A stretch of DNA of 37,701 nt from Bacteroidales bacterium. GTDB lineage: Bacteria > Bacteroidota > Bacteroidia > Bacteroidales > VadinHA17. This document shows positions 1-7,787 of this stretch, piece after piece (the first letter of the stretch is position 1; every line of letters begins with the position of its first letter). A model generated the notes under the pieces. It saw only the letters and a program-made list of their open reading frames with translations, ran no database searches and had not been told where the DNA came from. Location of the stretch: positions 1 through 37,701 of the forward strand of contig JALONU010000002.1 of the NCBI GenBank assembly GCA_025454775.1, read 5' to 3'. The position numbers and the translations under genes are program-made.

Positions 1-520
1 GGCTCAGGAACTCAAGCTCCTGGAACCGCTGAATGAAACCAGGCGAACCTCTCATCTCCACAGGACAAATGATCATTTCCGGTTTCTTCTCCGAATAAAG
101 TGAAGCAATTGTTCTAAGCCAGCTTCCGGCATGCCTGCAATCGGCATCGGTGGTGACTATCAGCTCACCAGAACCCGCTTTTATTCCGGCATTGATCGCA
201 TATTTCTTGCCCCTTAAAGTATTCTTGAGCGGTTTGAAATGCCTAATACCCGTATATCCGGAAGCGATCTGCCATGTTGAATCATCCGAGTTGTCATCGA
301 CAAGGATGACCTCGAAAAGATCCGGGTCATAATCCTGGGCTGTAAGACCGGAGAGGAGCCCGGGAAGGTCCTTCTCTTCGTTCCGGCATGCAACTACCAC
401 AGAAACAAAAACCCCGGGATCCTGAACAGGTGTGAAGGCTTTTAATTTTTTTAGAGAGTTATATATCCTCAGCAGAAGGAAGATATAGGGGACCAGCAAT
501 ATGAGAACAAGCCATTGCAA
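1..520 (-). CDS. GT2 family glycosyltransferase, partial (C-terminus beyond the window)
   Basis: My translation of the minus strand gives an N-terminal hydrophobic segment (LVLILLVPYIFLLL) followed by a GT-A type glycosyltransferase domain: VSVVVACRNEE, then DDNSDDST, and the DxD-like motif TDADC. This is the usual layout of membrane-anchored family 2 glycosyltransferases, which transfer a sugar from a nucleotide-sugar donor on the cytoplasmic face. About 173 codons are present and the gene runs off the left edge, so acceptor and product are unknown. No ATG fits the frame: an in-frame TAG lies at 526-524, and the first usable start is TTG at 520-518. The gene begins 3 bases after the stop of the upstream acetyltransferase remnant, so the two are probably co-transcribed and translationally coupled. 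Confidence 0.85.
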   Translation of the reverse strand, partial: MQWLVLILLVPYIFLLLRIYNSLKKLKAFTPVQDPGVFVSVVVACRNEEKDLPGLLSGLTAQDYDPDLFEVILVDDNSDDSTWQIASGYTGIRHFKPLKNTLRGKKYAINAGIKAGSGELIVTTDADCRHAGSWLRTIASLYSEKKPEMIICPVEMRGSPGFIQRFQELEFLS

Positions 521-523
521 AGC

Positions 524-975
524 CTATTTCCTCATCCATTCAAAGAAGTTGTAATGTTCCGAGCTCATTCCCAGGGCTTCATAGGTCTTCTGGGCCCTTG
601 TGTTGTTGGTTTCCACATAAAGCCTCAAGCCTGCAACATCCTGTTCTTCAGCAAGCTGCTTTATATATGGCTGTACATAAGCCTGAAGACACCTTTACGG
701 CGGAACTCCGGAACAACATAAACTGACTGAAGCCACCATACATTCGCGTTCCGCCAGTCGCTCCATTCGTACGTTATCAGAAGTGAAGCTATCCTGCGTC
801 CGTTATCCTCGGCAACATAATACTGCCCTCTTGAGGGATCTTCGAAAACCGCATTGACACCTTTTGTAACTGTTTCTGGTACAAGTCTCATAGCCTCGGT
901 TTCCCAGGCCATATTAAGCTGGAAGTAAATAATTGCCTCTGCGTCTTCTCTTGTTGCTGTTCTTACTGTGATCAT
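524..975 (-). pseudogene. GNAT family N-acetyltransferase, frameshifted
   Basis: Starts at ATG 975-973 and reads as a GNAT acetyltransferase: N-terminal RTATREDAEAI, a central beta strand with QSVYVVPEFRRKG (the acetyl-CoA binding V-x-P-x-x-R-x-x-G region), then it stops at 663-661 after 104 codons. Deleting two bases from the TATATA run at 661-668 joins it to a second frame that continues with KQLAEEQDVAGLRLYVETNN and a typical GNAT C-terminus with YEALGM, ending at TAG 526-524. The repaired protein would be 149 aa, normal for the family. The lesion is a dinucleotide slip, so it is either a young pseudogene, a phase-variable switch, or a sequencing error. The acetyl acceptor cannot be told. 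It sits between carB and a glycosyltransferase on the same strand. Confidence 0.85.
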
Positions 976-1081
976 AGTATGTTATTATTCTACGATTTGA
1001 TTTACGGAGTTATACGGACTTTCCCTTTTAATGTCTCGCCCTCCCGCCCTCTCCCGTATTCCCGGGATCCAGTGAAGGAGT

Positions 1082-4000
1082 CTACTTATATTCATCCCAG
1101 CTCTTGATAGCCAGATCTTCCTCCTTCAGGCGGCAGAAAGCGAGGATGAAGGCGCTTGCAAGCCTGGCGTTGGTTATCAGAGGAACGTTGAAATCGACAG
1201 CGCTCCTTCTTATGGAATAATCATTGTTAAGTTCTCCCTCGGAAAGATCCTTGGGGATATTCACAACGAGGTCCACCTCGCGTGTCCTGATAAGCTCAAT
1301 GGTGTTGGGTGATTTTTCTTCATCGGGCCAGTATGCGACCTCTGCCTCCACGCCGGCATTTTTCAGGAACAATTGGGTGCCGCGTGTTGCGTACAGTTTA
1401 TGTCCTCTTTCCCTGAGCGCCCTGGCGCTGTTAAGAAGCTCCACCTTAGAACGGGCAGGGCCCGTTGAAAGAAGGATACTCTTTTTTGGAACACGATATC
1501 CCACCGAGAACATAGCCTTTAATATGGCTTCATAGAATCCTTCACCAATGCATCCGACTTCCCCTGTCGACGACATGTCAACACCCAGCACAGGGTCGGC
1601 TTTGGCAAGCCTGGAGAAGCTGAACTGGGGAGCCTTGACACCTACATAATCGAGCTCAAAAACCGATTTATGAGGCTTTTCGGCAGGCACACCGAGCATC
1701 ACTTTTGTTGCGAGCTCGATGAGATTTGACTTAAGGACCTTCGAAACAAAAGGCATGCTGCGGCTTGCCCTCAGGTTGCACTCGATAACCTTAATGTCGT
1801 TATCACGGGCAAGGTACTGGATATTGAATGGGCCTGTAATATTAAGCTCCTTCGCGATCTGACGCGAGATCCTCTTGATCCTTCTGACGGTCTCGAAATA
1901 TATCTTTTGGGGAGGAAATACTATTGTGGCGTCGCCTGAATGGACACCTGCAAACTCGACATGTTCACTGATGGCATAGGCCAGGATCTCACCTTCGCGT
2001 GCAACTGCGTCGACTTCTATCTCCTTGGCATTCTCGATGAATTCAGAAACTACAACGGGATACTGTTTGGACACCTGTGCGGCGACATCGAGATAGTGTT
2101 TCAGCTCGTTCTTGTTCGAGACGACATTCATTGCGGCCCCCGATAGTACATAGCTGGGGCGTATCAGCAGGGGAAATCCTATCCTGTCGGCAAATTCGTA
2201 GATATCATCGATCGAGGAAAGCTCCTTCCACCGCGGCTGGTCGACCCCGAGGCTGTCGAGCATTGCCGAGAACTTATGCCTGTTCTCGGCACGGTCGATT
2301 GAAAGAGGGGAGGTTCCGAGTACCGGAACATTCTCCCTGAACAGTCTCATTGCCAGGTTGTTGGGTATCTGCCCGCCCACTGAGACGATCACACCCCTGG
2401 GATTTTCGATATCGACAATATCGAGGACCCTTTCGAATGTGAGTTCGTCGAAATAAAGGCGGTCGCAGGTATCGTAGTCGGTGCTGACGGTTTCGGGATT
2501 ATAGTTAATCATTATCGCTCTCTGACCTTCCTTCCTGATGGTATCAACAGCATTCACTGAGCACCAGTCGAACTCCACACTGGATCCTATCCTGTATGCA
2601 CCCGAGCCCAGGACGATTACCGATTGCTTGTCGTTCTCGGGTTTAATGTCGTGTTCGGTTCCGCTGTAGGTGAGGTACAGGTAATTTGTGACGGCCGGGT
2701 ATTCAGCAGCAAGAGTGTCGATCTGTTTCACGAAGGGCACAATTCCCAGCATTTTCCTTCTGTACCTGACTTTCAGCAGATCCTCGTTTATCTCAGCAGG
2801 CCTGGATCGCATGACATGCCTTGCTATCTGGAAGTCGCTGAAACCGTATACCTTGGCATGTGCAAGAAGTTCAGGCGGCAATGTCTCAAGGGATGTGCAT
2901 CTGCATAGCTCGTCCTTGATGCCGATGATGTTTTTAAGCTTGTGGAGGAACCATTTGTCGATCATGGTAAGCTCATGGATCCTGTCGATTGAAATACCCC
3001 TGTCGAGAGCTTCCGCGATAGAGAAGATCCTCATGTCGGTAGGCTCTGCAAGTTCGGTTTCGATATCCCTGAACCTGATCTCACGGTTGCCTGTAAAACC
3101 GTGCATTCCCTGCCCGATCATCCTGAGACCTTTCTGAATAGCTTCCTCGAAATTCCTTCCTATCGACATCACTTCTCCCACACTCTTCATGCTGCTGCCT
3201 ATGGCATGGGAGACACCTTCGAACTTGTTGAGGTCCCAGCGGGGTATCTTGCACACAATGTAATCGAGGGCTGGTTCGAAGCAGGCAGTAGTCGTTTTTG
3301 TGACGGAGTTCTTAAGTTCGTGGAGGCCGTAACCAATACCGAGTTTGGCAGCGACGAAAGCAAGAGGATATCCTGTTGCCTTTGAGGCCAGGGCGCTTGA
3401 GCGCGAGAGCCTGGCATTTACTTCTATAACCCTGTATTCTTCGGAGTCGGGCGACAGTGCATACTGGACATTGCATTCTCCCACTATTCCGATATGTCTT
3501 ATGATCCTTATTGAAAGTTCCCTGAGCTTATGGTATTCGCTGTTGGTGAGGGTTTGAGAGGGAGCGACCACGATGCTTTCCCCGGTATGGATACCGAGAG
3601 GATCGAAATTCTCCATGTTGCAGACAGTGATGCAGTTATCGTATCTGTCGCGGACAACTTCATATTCAACCTCTTTCCAGCCTTTGAGTGATTCCTCTAC
3701 CAGTATCTGGCTGGTGTAGGAAAATGCCCTGGCTGCCAGTGCCCGGAGCTCCGTGGCATCTGCCGCGAATCCGCTTCCCTGGCCTCCAAGAGTGTAGGCG
3801 GCCCTGATGATCACCGGGTATCCCAGCTTCCCGGCAGCCTCAAGAGCTTCATCGACTCCGTTCACCGCTATGCTCCGCGGTGTTTTCACATTTATCTGGT
3901 CGAGTTTTTTCACAAAAAGCTCCCTGTCCTCGGTATCCATAATTGCCGTCACCGGGGTGCCCAGTACCTTTACATGGTACTTTTCAAAAGCCCCTGCCCT

Positions 4001-4306
4001 GAACAGCTCTGTTCCGCAATTCAGGGCTGTCTGGCCGCCAAATGAAAGCAGAATGCCGTCGGGACGTTCCTTTTTTATTACTTTCTCAACATAATGTGGT
4101 GTAACAGGAAGGAAGTATATCTTTCCTGCCAGGTCCTCGGAAGTCTGGACTGTTGCTATATTGGGATTTATAAGGACTGTTTTTATTCCCTCTTCCCTGA
4201 GAGCTTTGAGAGCCTGCGATCCTGAGTAATCAAATTCCCCGGCTTCTCCTATCTTGAGCGCTCCTGATCCTAGGATCACAACTTTTTTCCACTTGTCTGC
4301 CATCAT
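1082..4306 (-). CDS. carB: Carbamoyl-phosphate synthase large subunit
   Basis: A 1074-aa protein, the full family length. It makes carbamoyl phosphate from bicarbonate, ATP and the ammonia delivered by CarA, feeding arginine and pyrimidine synthesis. Two homologous ATP-grasp halves are visible: the first begins VVILGSGALKIGEAGEFDYSG and the second repeats it as VIVLGSGAYRIGSSVEFDW near residue 560. Both carry the dimer/ATP-grasp signatures (IEVNARLSRSSALASKATGYP, IECNLRASRSMPFVSKVL). The last ~130 residues form the MGS-like allosteric domain (LLSTGPARSKVELLNSARAL). The gene diverges from argR; its -7 box lies 13 bases before the start codon. carA is not adjacent but about 3.5 kb away, beyond argRGH. 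A second ATG immediately follows the first, so the start could be one codon later. Confidence 0.98.
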   Translation of the reverse strand: MMADKWKKVVILGSGALKIGEAGEFDYSGSQALKALREEGIKTVLINPNIATVQTSEDLAGKIYFLPVTPHYVEKVIKKERPDGILLSFGGQTALNCGTELFRAGAFEKYHVKVLGTPVTAIMDTEDRELFVKKLDQINVKTPRSIAVNGVDEALEAAGKLGYPVIIRAAYTLGGQGSGFAADATELRALAARAFSYTSQILVEESLKGWKEVEYEVVRDRYDNCITVCNMENFDPLGIHTGESIVVAPSQTLTNSEYHKLRELSIRIIRHIGIVGECNVQYALSPDSEEYRVIEVNARLSRSSALASKATGYPLAFVAAKLGIGYGLHELKNSVTKTTTACFEPALDYIVCKIPRWDLNKFEGVSHAIGSSMKSVGEVMSIGRNFEEAIQKGLRMIGQGMHGFTGNREIRFRDIETELAEPTDMRIFSIAEALDRGISIDRIHELTMIDKWFLHKLKNIIGIKDELCRCTSLETLPPELLAHAKVYGFSDFQIARHVMRSRPAEINEDLLKVRYRRKMLGIVPFVKQIDTLAAEYPAVTNYLYLTYSGTEHDIKPENDKQSVIVLGSGAYRIGSSVEFDWCSVNAVDTIRKEGQRAIMINYNPETVSTDYDTCDRLYFDELTFERVLDIVDIENPRGVIVSVGGQIPNNLAMRLFRENVPVLGTSPLSIDRAENRHKFSAMLDSLGVDQPRWKELSSIDDIYEFADRIGFPLLIRPSYVLSGAAMNVVSNKNELKHYLDVAAQVSKQYPVVVSEFIENAKEIEVDAVAREGEILAYAISEHVEFAGVHSGDATIVFPPQKIYFETVRRIKRISRQIAKELNITGPFNIQYLARDNDIKVIECNLRASRSMPFVSKVLKSNLIELATKVMLGVPAEKPHKSVFELDYVGVKAPQFSFSRLAKADPVLGVDMSSTGEVGCIGEGFYEAILKAMFSVGYRVPKKSILLSTGPARSKVELLNSARALRERGHKLYATRGTQLFLKNAGVEAEVAYWPDEEKSPNTIELIRTREVDLVVNIPKDLSEGELNNDYSIRRSAVDFNVPLITNARLASAFILAFCRLKEEDLAIKSWDEYK

Positions 4307-4319
4307 CGGGATTTGCCGT

Positions 4320-4327
4320 CAAAAATA
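4320..4327 (-). promoter_or_regulatory. -7 promoter box of carB
   Basis: On the minus strand this reads TATTTTTG, an exact match to the Bacteroidetes -7 consensus TAnnTTTG, 13 bases before the carB ATG. No clear TTTG -33 element is seen at the usual 19-21 base distance. The leader would be very short. Confidence 0.5.
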
Positions 4328-4363
4328 TACAAAATTTTCAAAAAGGGACCGGGTTATTAATAA

Positions 4364-4402
4364 AATGAATATATTTGCAACCAAAATGCATAAATATGCA
4401 AA
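4364..4402 (+). promoter_or_regulatory. Tandem ARG boxes (ArgR operator) overlapping the argR promoter and start codon
   Basis: Two 18-bp boxes, 4364-4381 (AATGAATATATTTGCAAC) and 4385-4402 (AATGCATAAATATGCAAA), are separated by exactly 3 bp, the arrangement bound by an ArgR hexamer in other bacteria. Both resemble the ARG box consensus (ATGAATAAAAATKCAA type); the second contains a perfect inverted repeat, TGCATA-AA-TATGCA. The first box covers TATATTTG (4370-4377), an exact TAnnTTTG -7 box for argR. The second covers the argR ATG (4396-4398). Bound repressor would block both RNA polymerase and the ribosome start region. carB diverges from the same gap, so it may also be affected. Confidence 0.82.
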
Positions 4403-4875
4403 AGACAAAAAGGCTTCTGGCAATTGAAAAGATAATAGACGGGGAAGCAGTATCCTCGCATGAAGCACTGCTGAAGAAGCTGAGGTCGAGGGGAATCAGC
4501 TGCACCCAGGCTACACTGTCGAGGAATCTCCGTGAGATAGGTGCCGGCAGGATCCCCGACGGGAAAGGCGGGTACAGGTATTCACTGACCGGCAAGAATA
4601 CTGATACCCCTGCGCCTTCAGCTAGGATGCAGGTGCTTCCGGCTATCACCGACATTATCGACGCGAAAGGACTTCTGGTGATAAGGACCTTTCCGGGGAA
4701 TGCCAATAATACCGCTATTTATATAGACAATACTTCAAGGTACGAAATAGCCGGAACGATAGCCGGAGACGATACAATCCTGGTAATCCCGCGCGACGGA
4801 GTGACGAACCACCAGGTTCATAACTGCCTCGAGGTTATTCTGCCGGGGCTTCATGAACAGATAAAAGCCAAATGA
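4396..4875 (+). CDS. argR: Arginine repressor ArgR
   Basis: 159 aa with the two ArgR domains. The N-terminal winged helix-turn-helix includes CTQATLSRNLREIG (about residues 37-50), the DNA-recognition segment. The C-terminal oligomerisation/arginine-binding domain carries GTIAGDDT at residues 120-127, the hallmark arginine-binding motif. It senses arginine and represses arginine synthesis genes as a hexamer. A TTG at 4375 would add seven residues (MQPKCIN), but ATG 4396 begins MQKTKRLLAI, the usual position, and is preferred. The gene heads argR-argG-argH and its own start lies in a tandem ARG box, so it very probably represses itself. Confidence 0.96.
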   Translation: MQKTKRLLAIEKIIDGEAVSSHEALLKKLRSRGISCTQATLSRNLREIGAGRIPDGKGGYRYSLTGKNTDTPAPSARMQVLPAITDIIDAKGLLVIRTFPGNANNTAIYIDNTSRYEIAGTIAGDDTILVIPRDGVTNHQVHNCLEVILPGLHEQIKAK

Positions 4876-4879
4876 TTAT

Positions 4880-4972
4880 GGGTGCTTGAAAATCAATTAT
4901 TTGCCCCATCCCTAAAGGGAGTAATTGATTTTCTTCGCACCCTGCAGGGTCAGGGGCCAACGAAGAAAATCA
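4880..4972 (+). repeat. Three-arm inverted-repeat element between argR and argG
   Basis: Arm A (4880-4899) pairs with arm B (4922-4942) in a ~20-bp stem with few mismatches; the paired cores are AAAATCAATTA and TAATTGATTTT plus GGGTGC/GCACCC at the base. The loop holds CCCTAAAGGG. Part of arm B (4926-4937, TGATTTTCTTCG) is also perfectly complementary to arm C (4961-4972, CGAAGAAAATCA), with the palindrome ACCCTGCAGGGT (4939-4950) in that loop. A:B and B:C pairing exclude each other. There is no U-run typical of an intrinsic terminator. It could be a leader switch for argG, an RNA processing site, or a dispersed intergenic repeat. Confidence 0.7.
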
Positions 4973-5007
4973 TTAAATAATATTACAATAATTTAATAAA
5001 TATTAAG

Positions 5008-6243
5008 ATGAAGGAAAAAGTAGTGCTGGCGTACAGCGGAGGTCTGGATACATCTGTTATCCTGAAATGGCTTATAGACAGGAATTATGAGGTAATAGCA
5101 TTCATTGCCGATGTCGGACAGAAGGAAGACTTCGCTGAGTGCAGGAAGAAAGCCCTGTCGCTGGGAGCCTCAAAGGTCATAATCGAAGATCTGAAAAGGG
5201 AATTCATTGAGAAGTATGTGCTGAAGGCTATCATGGCAAATGCCATTTACGAAGACAGGTACCTGCTTGGCACAGCCCTTGCCAGGCCTCTGATAGCCAT
5301 GAAGCAGATCGAAGCCGCTAAAAAGGAGGGAGCTTTTGCCGTTGCCCATGGAGCCACCGGCAAAGGAAACGACCAGGTGAGGTTCGAACTCTGTTATTAT
5401 GCATTAATGCCGGGAGTAAAGGTCATTTCCCCGTGGAAAGACAGGGAATTCCTGGCGCAGTTCAAGGGAAGGACAGACCTTCTGAAATATGCCGCCGAGA
5501 AGAACATACCCGTAAAAGCCAGCATCGACAAGCCCTACAGCGAGGACGACAATCTCATGCACATAAGCCATGAAGCCGGGATTCTGGAGGATCCGATGTA
5601 CACCCTTCAGAAAGGTATGCTGGAGAAGATGGTGTTGCCCCAGGATGCTCCCGATGAGGAAACAAGAATAGTGATCCACTTCAAGAACGGTCTTCCGGTA
5701 AAGCTGATCAACAAGGAAGACGGAACCGTAAAGGAAGATCCGTATGAAATGTATGTATACCTTAACGACCTTGCAGGAAGGAATGGCATAGGCCTGCTCG
5801 ACATGGTTGAGAACAGGTTCGTGGGTATCAAGTCGCGCGGTGTTTATGAAACCCCGGCTGCCACAGTTCTTCATATTGCTCACAAGGACATTGAAGGAAT
5901 AGCGATGGACAGGGAGGTTATGAGACTTGTAAGCATGCTGACCCCCAAATTTGCGGAGATAATATACAACGGATTCTGGTTCAGCCCGGAAATGGACTTC
6001 CTGATGGCTGCCATCGAGAAAAGCCAGGAGCTTATTGACGGAAGCGTCCACCTCTGCCTGTACAAGGGAAATGTTCTTGTGGAAGGAAGGGAATCGCCTT
6101 CATCCCTGTATAACAAAAAGCTTTCGAGCATGGATATTGAAGGCGGTTTCGACCAGACCGACAGCAAGGGATTCATCAGGATAAATGCAATTAGGCTGAT
6201 GGCTCACAGGGCAATTGTTGAAGAGAGTAAAGGCAGAAAATAA
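5008..6243 (+). CDS. argG: Argininosuccinate synthase
   Basis: 411 aa, full family length. It joins citrulline and aspartate with ATP cleavage to give argininosuccinate, the penultimate step of arginine synthesis, in the cytoplasm. The N-terminus carries the nucleotide-binding motif of the N-type ATP pyrophosphatases, [16 protein letters not shown] (SGGLDTS at residues 10-16). Further family segments are [29 protein letters not shown] and [12 protein letters not shown]. It follows argR by 132 bases, with a strong hairpin element in the gap; no TAnnTTTG box is seen just upstream, so it is probably read from the argR promoter. An AT-rich stretch at 4992-5007 resembles an ARG box only weakly, lacking the conserved G and C. 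Confidence 0.97.
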   Translation: MKEKVVLAYSGGLDTSVILKWLIDRNYEVIAFIADVGQKEDFAECRKKALSLGASKVIIEDLKREFIEKYVLKAIMANAIYEDRYLLGTALARPLIAMKQIEAAKKEGAFAVAHGATGKGNDQVRFELCYYALMPGVKVISPWKDREFLAQFKGRTDLLKYAAEKNIPVKASIDKPYSEDDNLMHISHEAGILEDPMYTLQKGMLEKMVLPQDAPDEETRIVIHFKNGLPVKLINKEDGTVKEDPYEMYVYLNDLAGRNGIGLLDMVENRFVGIKSRGVYETPAATVLHIAHKDIEGIAMDREVMRLVSMLTPKFAEIIYNGFWFSPEMDFLMAAIEKSQELIDGSVHLCLYKGNVLVEGRESPSSLYNKKLSSMDIEGGFDQTDSKGFIRINAIRLMAHRAIVEESKGRK

Positions 6244-6248
6244 ACTGT

Positions 6249-6329
6249 ATGTTGCTAGTTACTAGTTGCTAGTTGCTAGTTATAGTAATCAGTAGCAACC
6301 AGAAACCAGCAACCAGCAACCTGCAACAT
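6249..6329 (+). repeat. Heptamer-type short repeats forming a long imperfect inverted repeat
   Basis: The argG-argH gap holds tandem 7-mers of TAGTTGC type (6249-6285) followed by CCAGCAA-type units (6293-6329). The two halves are inverted copies: 6249-6281 matches the reverse complement of 6297-6329 with about 7 mismatches in 33, mostly A/G differences. In a minus-strand RNA those differences would be U-G wobbles; in the sense transcript they are A-C mismatches. It may be a slipped tandem repeat that has been inverted. Confidence 0.75.
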
Positions 6330-6363
6330 CTTAATAATTACCACAATTCTAATAATATAAAGA

Positions 6364-7704
6364 ATGAAACTCTGGGAAAAAGGCATCAACCCCGAACCTG
6401 CAATAATCGAGTTCACGGCAGGAAGGGACAGAAAGACGGATCTCCACCTTACAAAGTGGGATATTGTCGGATCGATGGCACACGTGATAATGCTCGGGGA
6501 TGTGGGGCTTATCAGCAGCGATGAAAGGAACGAAATGCTAAAGGCACTTCATTCTCTTTTCGTATGGGATGAGAAGGGAAGCCTGGTAATTGAAAAGGAT
6601 GTGGAAGACATCCATTCCCAGATCGAAAAGGAAATGGCTTCGATACTGGGCACCACAGGGCGTAAGATCCATACCGGCAGGTCGAGGAACGACCAGGTGC
6701 TTGTCGACATAAGGCTGTATATGCGTGAGGAGATAGACAATCTTGCTCACCAGATGCAGAAACTCTTCTCAAGACTGCAGTCTTTAAGCGACCAGTACAG
6801 GGAGGTGCTTCTGCCGGGATATACCCACATGCAGCCGGCAATGCCATCATCGTTCGGGTTGTGGTTTGGCTCCTACGCAGAGTGTCTCGCCGACGACCTC
6901 CTTGTCCTTTCAGCAGCAAGAGCCCTGAACAACCGTAATCCTCTCGGAACCGCGGCCGGGTTCGGGACAACTCTGCCGCTGAACCGGAAACTGACATCGG
7001 AACTGCTTGAATTTGACGATCTTCTGTACAATTCCGCCTATGCATCCCTGAGCCGGGGAAAGGTGGAGATGGCTATAGCGTCTGCCCTGGCTTCGGTAGC
7101 CCAGACCCTTGGAAGGTTTTCCATGGACATCTGTCTTTACATGACTGCCGAATTCCGTTTTATTGATTTCCCCGATGAATATGTGACCGGATCAAGCATC
7201 ATGCCGCAGAAGAGAAATCCTGACGTTTTCGAGCTCATAAGAGGGAGGTCGAATGTCATCCAGGCTCTTCCCAACGAGATCGCCATGCTCATCTCCAACC
7301 TGCCTTCTGGGTACAACCGCGACCTTCAGCTGCTGAAGCAGATCGTGTTTGATGCCTTCGATGACGTTAAGGAGTGCATGGAGATCATGCTGCTCATGCT
7401 CAACAATATTAAAGTCCGCAGGAACATCACTGACAACACGCTTTATAATACCATTTTCAGCACCGAGGAGGTCAACAGGCTGGTAAAGCAGGGAATTCCC
7501 TTCAGGGATGCCTACAAGGCGGTTGCTGACATTGTCAAGAACGGACCGTTCTCAAGGACATCAGTTAATGATTATGTTCATGAGGGCAGCATCGGGAACC
7601 TCTGTAATGAGGAAATCGCATCGATCTTCAGCGAGAGGATGAAATGCTTTAAAAACAAGTCAGCTGGCGAACTGGCTGACAAGATGATGGGGTACGTTAA
7701 ATGA
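6364..7704 (+). CDS. argH: Argininosuccinate lyase
   Basis: 446 aa. It splits argininosuccinate into arginine and fumarate, the last step of arginine synthesis. The fumarase/aspartase superfamily signature GSSIMPQKRNPD lies at residues 276-287, with the catalytic serine in the mobile loop (S277/S278) and the binding lysine K283. HTGRSRNDQV (around residue 100) and the TH-containing GYTHMQPAMPSSFG segment match the other two conserved regions of the family. The N-terminus MKLWEKG and usual length support the start at 6364. It follows argG by 120 bases filled by an inverted repeat, probably in one transcript, and converges on carA. The 446 aa are slightly shorter than the E. coli enzyme, as is normal in Bacteroidetes. 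Confidence 0.97.
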   Translation: MKLWEKGINPEPAIIEFTAGRDRKTDLHLTKWDIVGSMAHVIMLGDVGLISSDERNEMLKALHSLFVWDEKGSLVIEKDVEDIHSQIEKEMASILGTTGRKIHTGRSRNDQVLVDIRLYMREEIDNLAHQMQKLFSRLQSLSDQYREVLLPGYTHMQPAMPSSFGLWFGSYAECLADDLLVLSAARALNNRNPLGTAAGFGTTLPLNRKLTSELLEFDDLLYNSAYASLSRGKVEMAIASALASVAQTLGRFSMDICLYMTAEFRFIDFPDEYVTGSSIMPQKRNPDVFELIRGRSNVIQALPNEIAMLISNLPSGYNRDLQLLKQIVFDAFDDVKECMEIMLLMLNNIKVRRNITDNTLYNTIFSTEEVNRLVKQGIPFRDAYKAVADIVKNGPFSRTSVNDYVHEGSIGNLCNEEIASIFSERMKCFKNKSAGELADKMMGYVK

Positions 7705-7736
7705 TTTGAATTAAGAACAACGAACAAACAAACAGA

Positions 7737-7787
7737 GAAGTAAGAGTTTCTGAGTTCTGAATTCGATTGATCAGATGTTCTTACTTC
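7737..7787. terminator. Possible bidirectional hairpin between argH and carA
   Basis: GAAGTAAGA at 7737-7745 is repeated in inverted form as TCTTACTTC at 7779-7787, with a 33-base spacer and overlapping the last codons of carA. The two genes converge here with only 76 bases between them. There is no clear U-run on either strand, so terminator function is a guess. Confidence 0.25.

Noticed and set aside
4375-4395. A TTG start extending ArgR by seven residues
   Set aside because: It lies inside the ARG box/promoter region, and the -7 box TATATTTG (4370-4377) overlaps it, so it would not be transcribed in full; ATG 4396 matches the family N-terminus.
4989-5007. An ARG box directly before argG
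   Set aside because: The AT-rich palindromic stretch matches the A/T positions of the consensus but lacks the conserved G and C, so it is likely just AT richness.
5404-6051. Long antisense open frame within argG (215 codons)
   Set aside because: It is a shadow of the coding frame: no recognisable protein features, no promoter or ribosome site, and fully explained by argG codon usage.
6249-6329. CRISPR-like array
   Set aside because: The units are 7 bases with no spacers; it is a short tandem/inverted repeat, not direct repeats of 24-40 bases with unique spacers. The arrays at 37343 and 37427 fail for the same reason.
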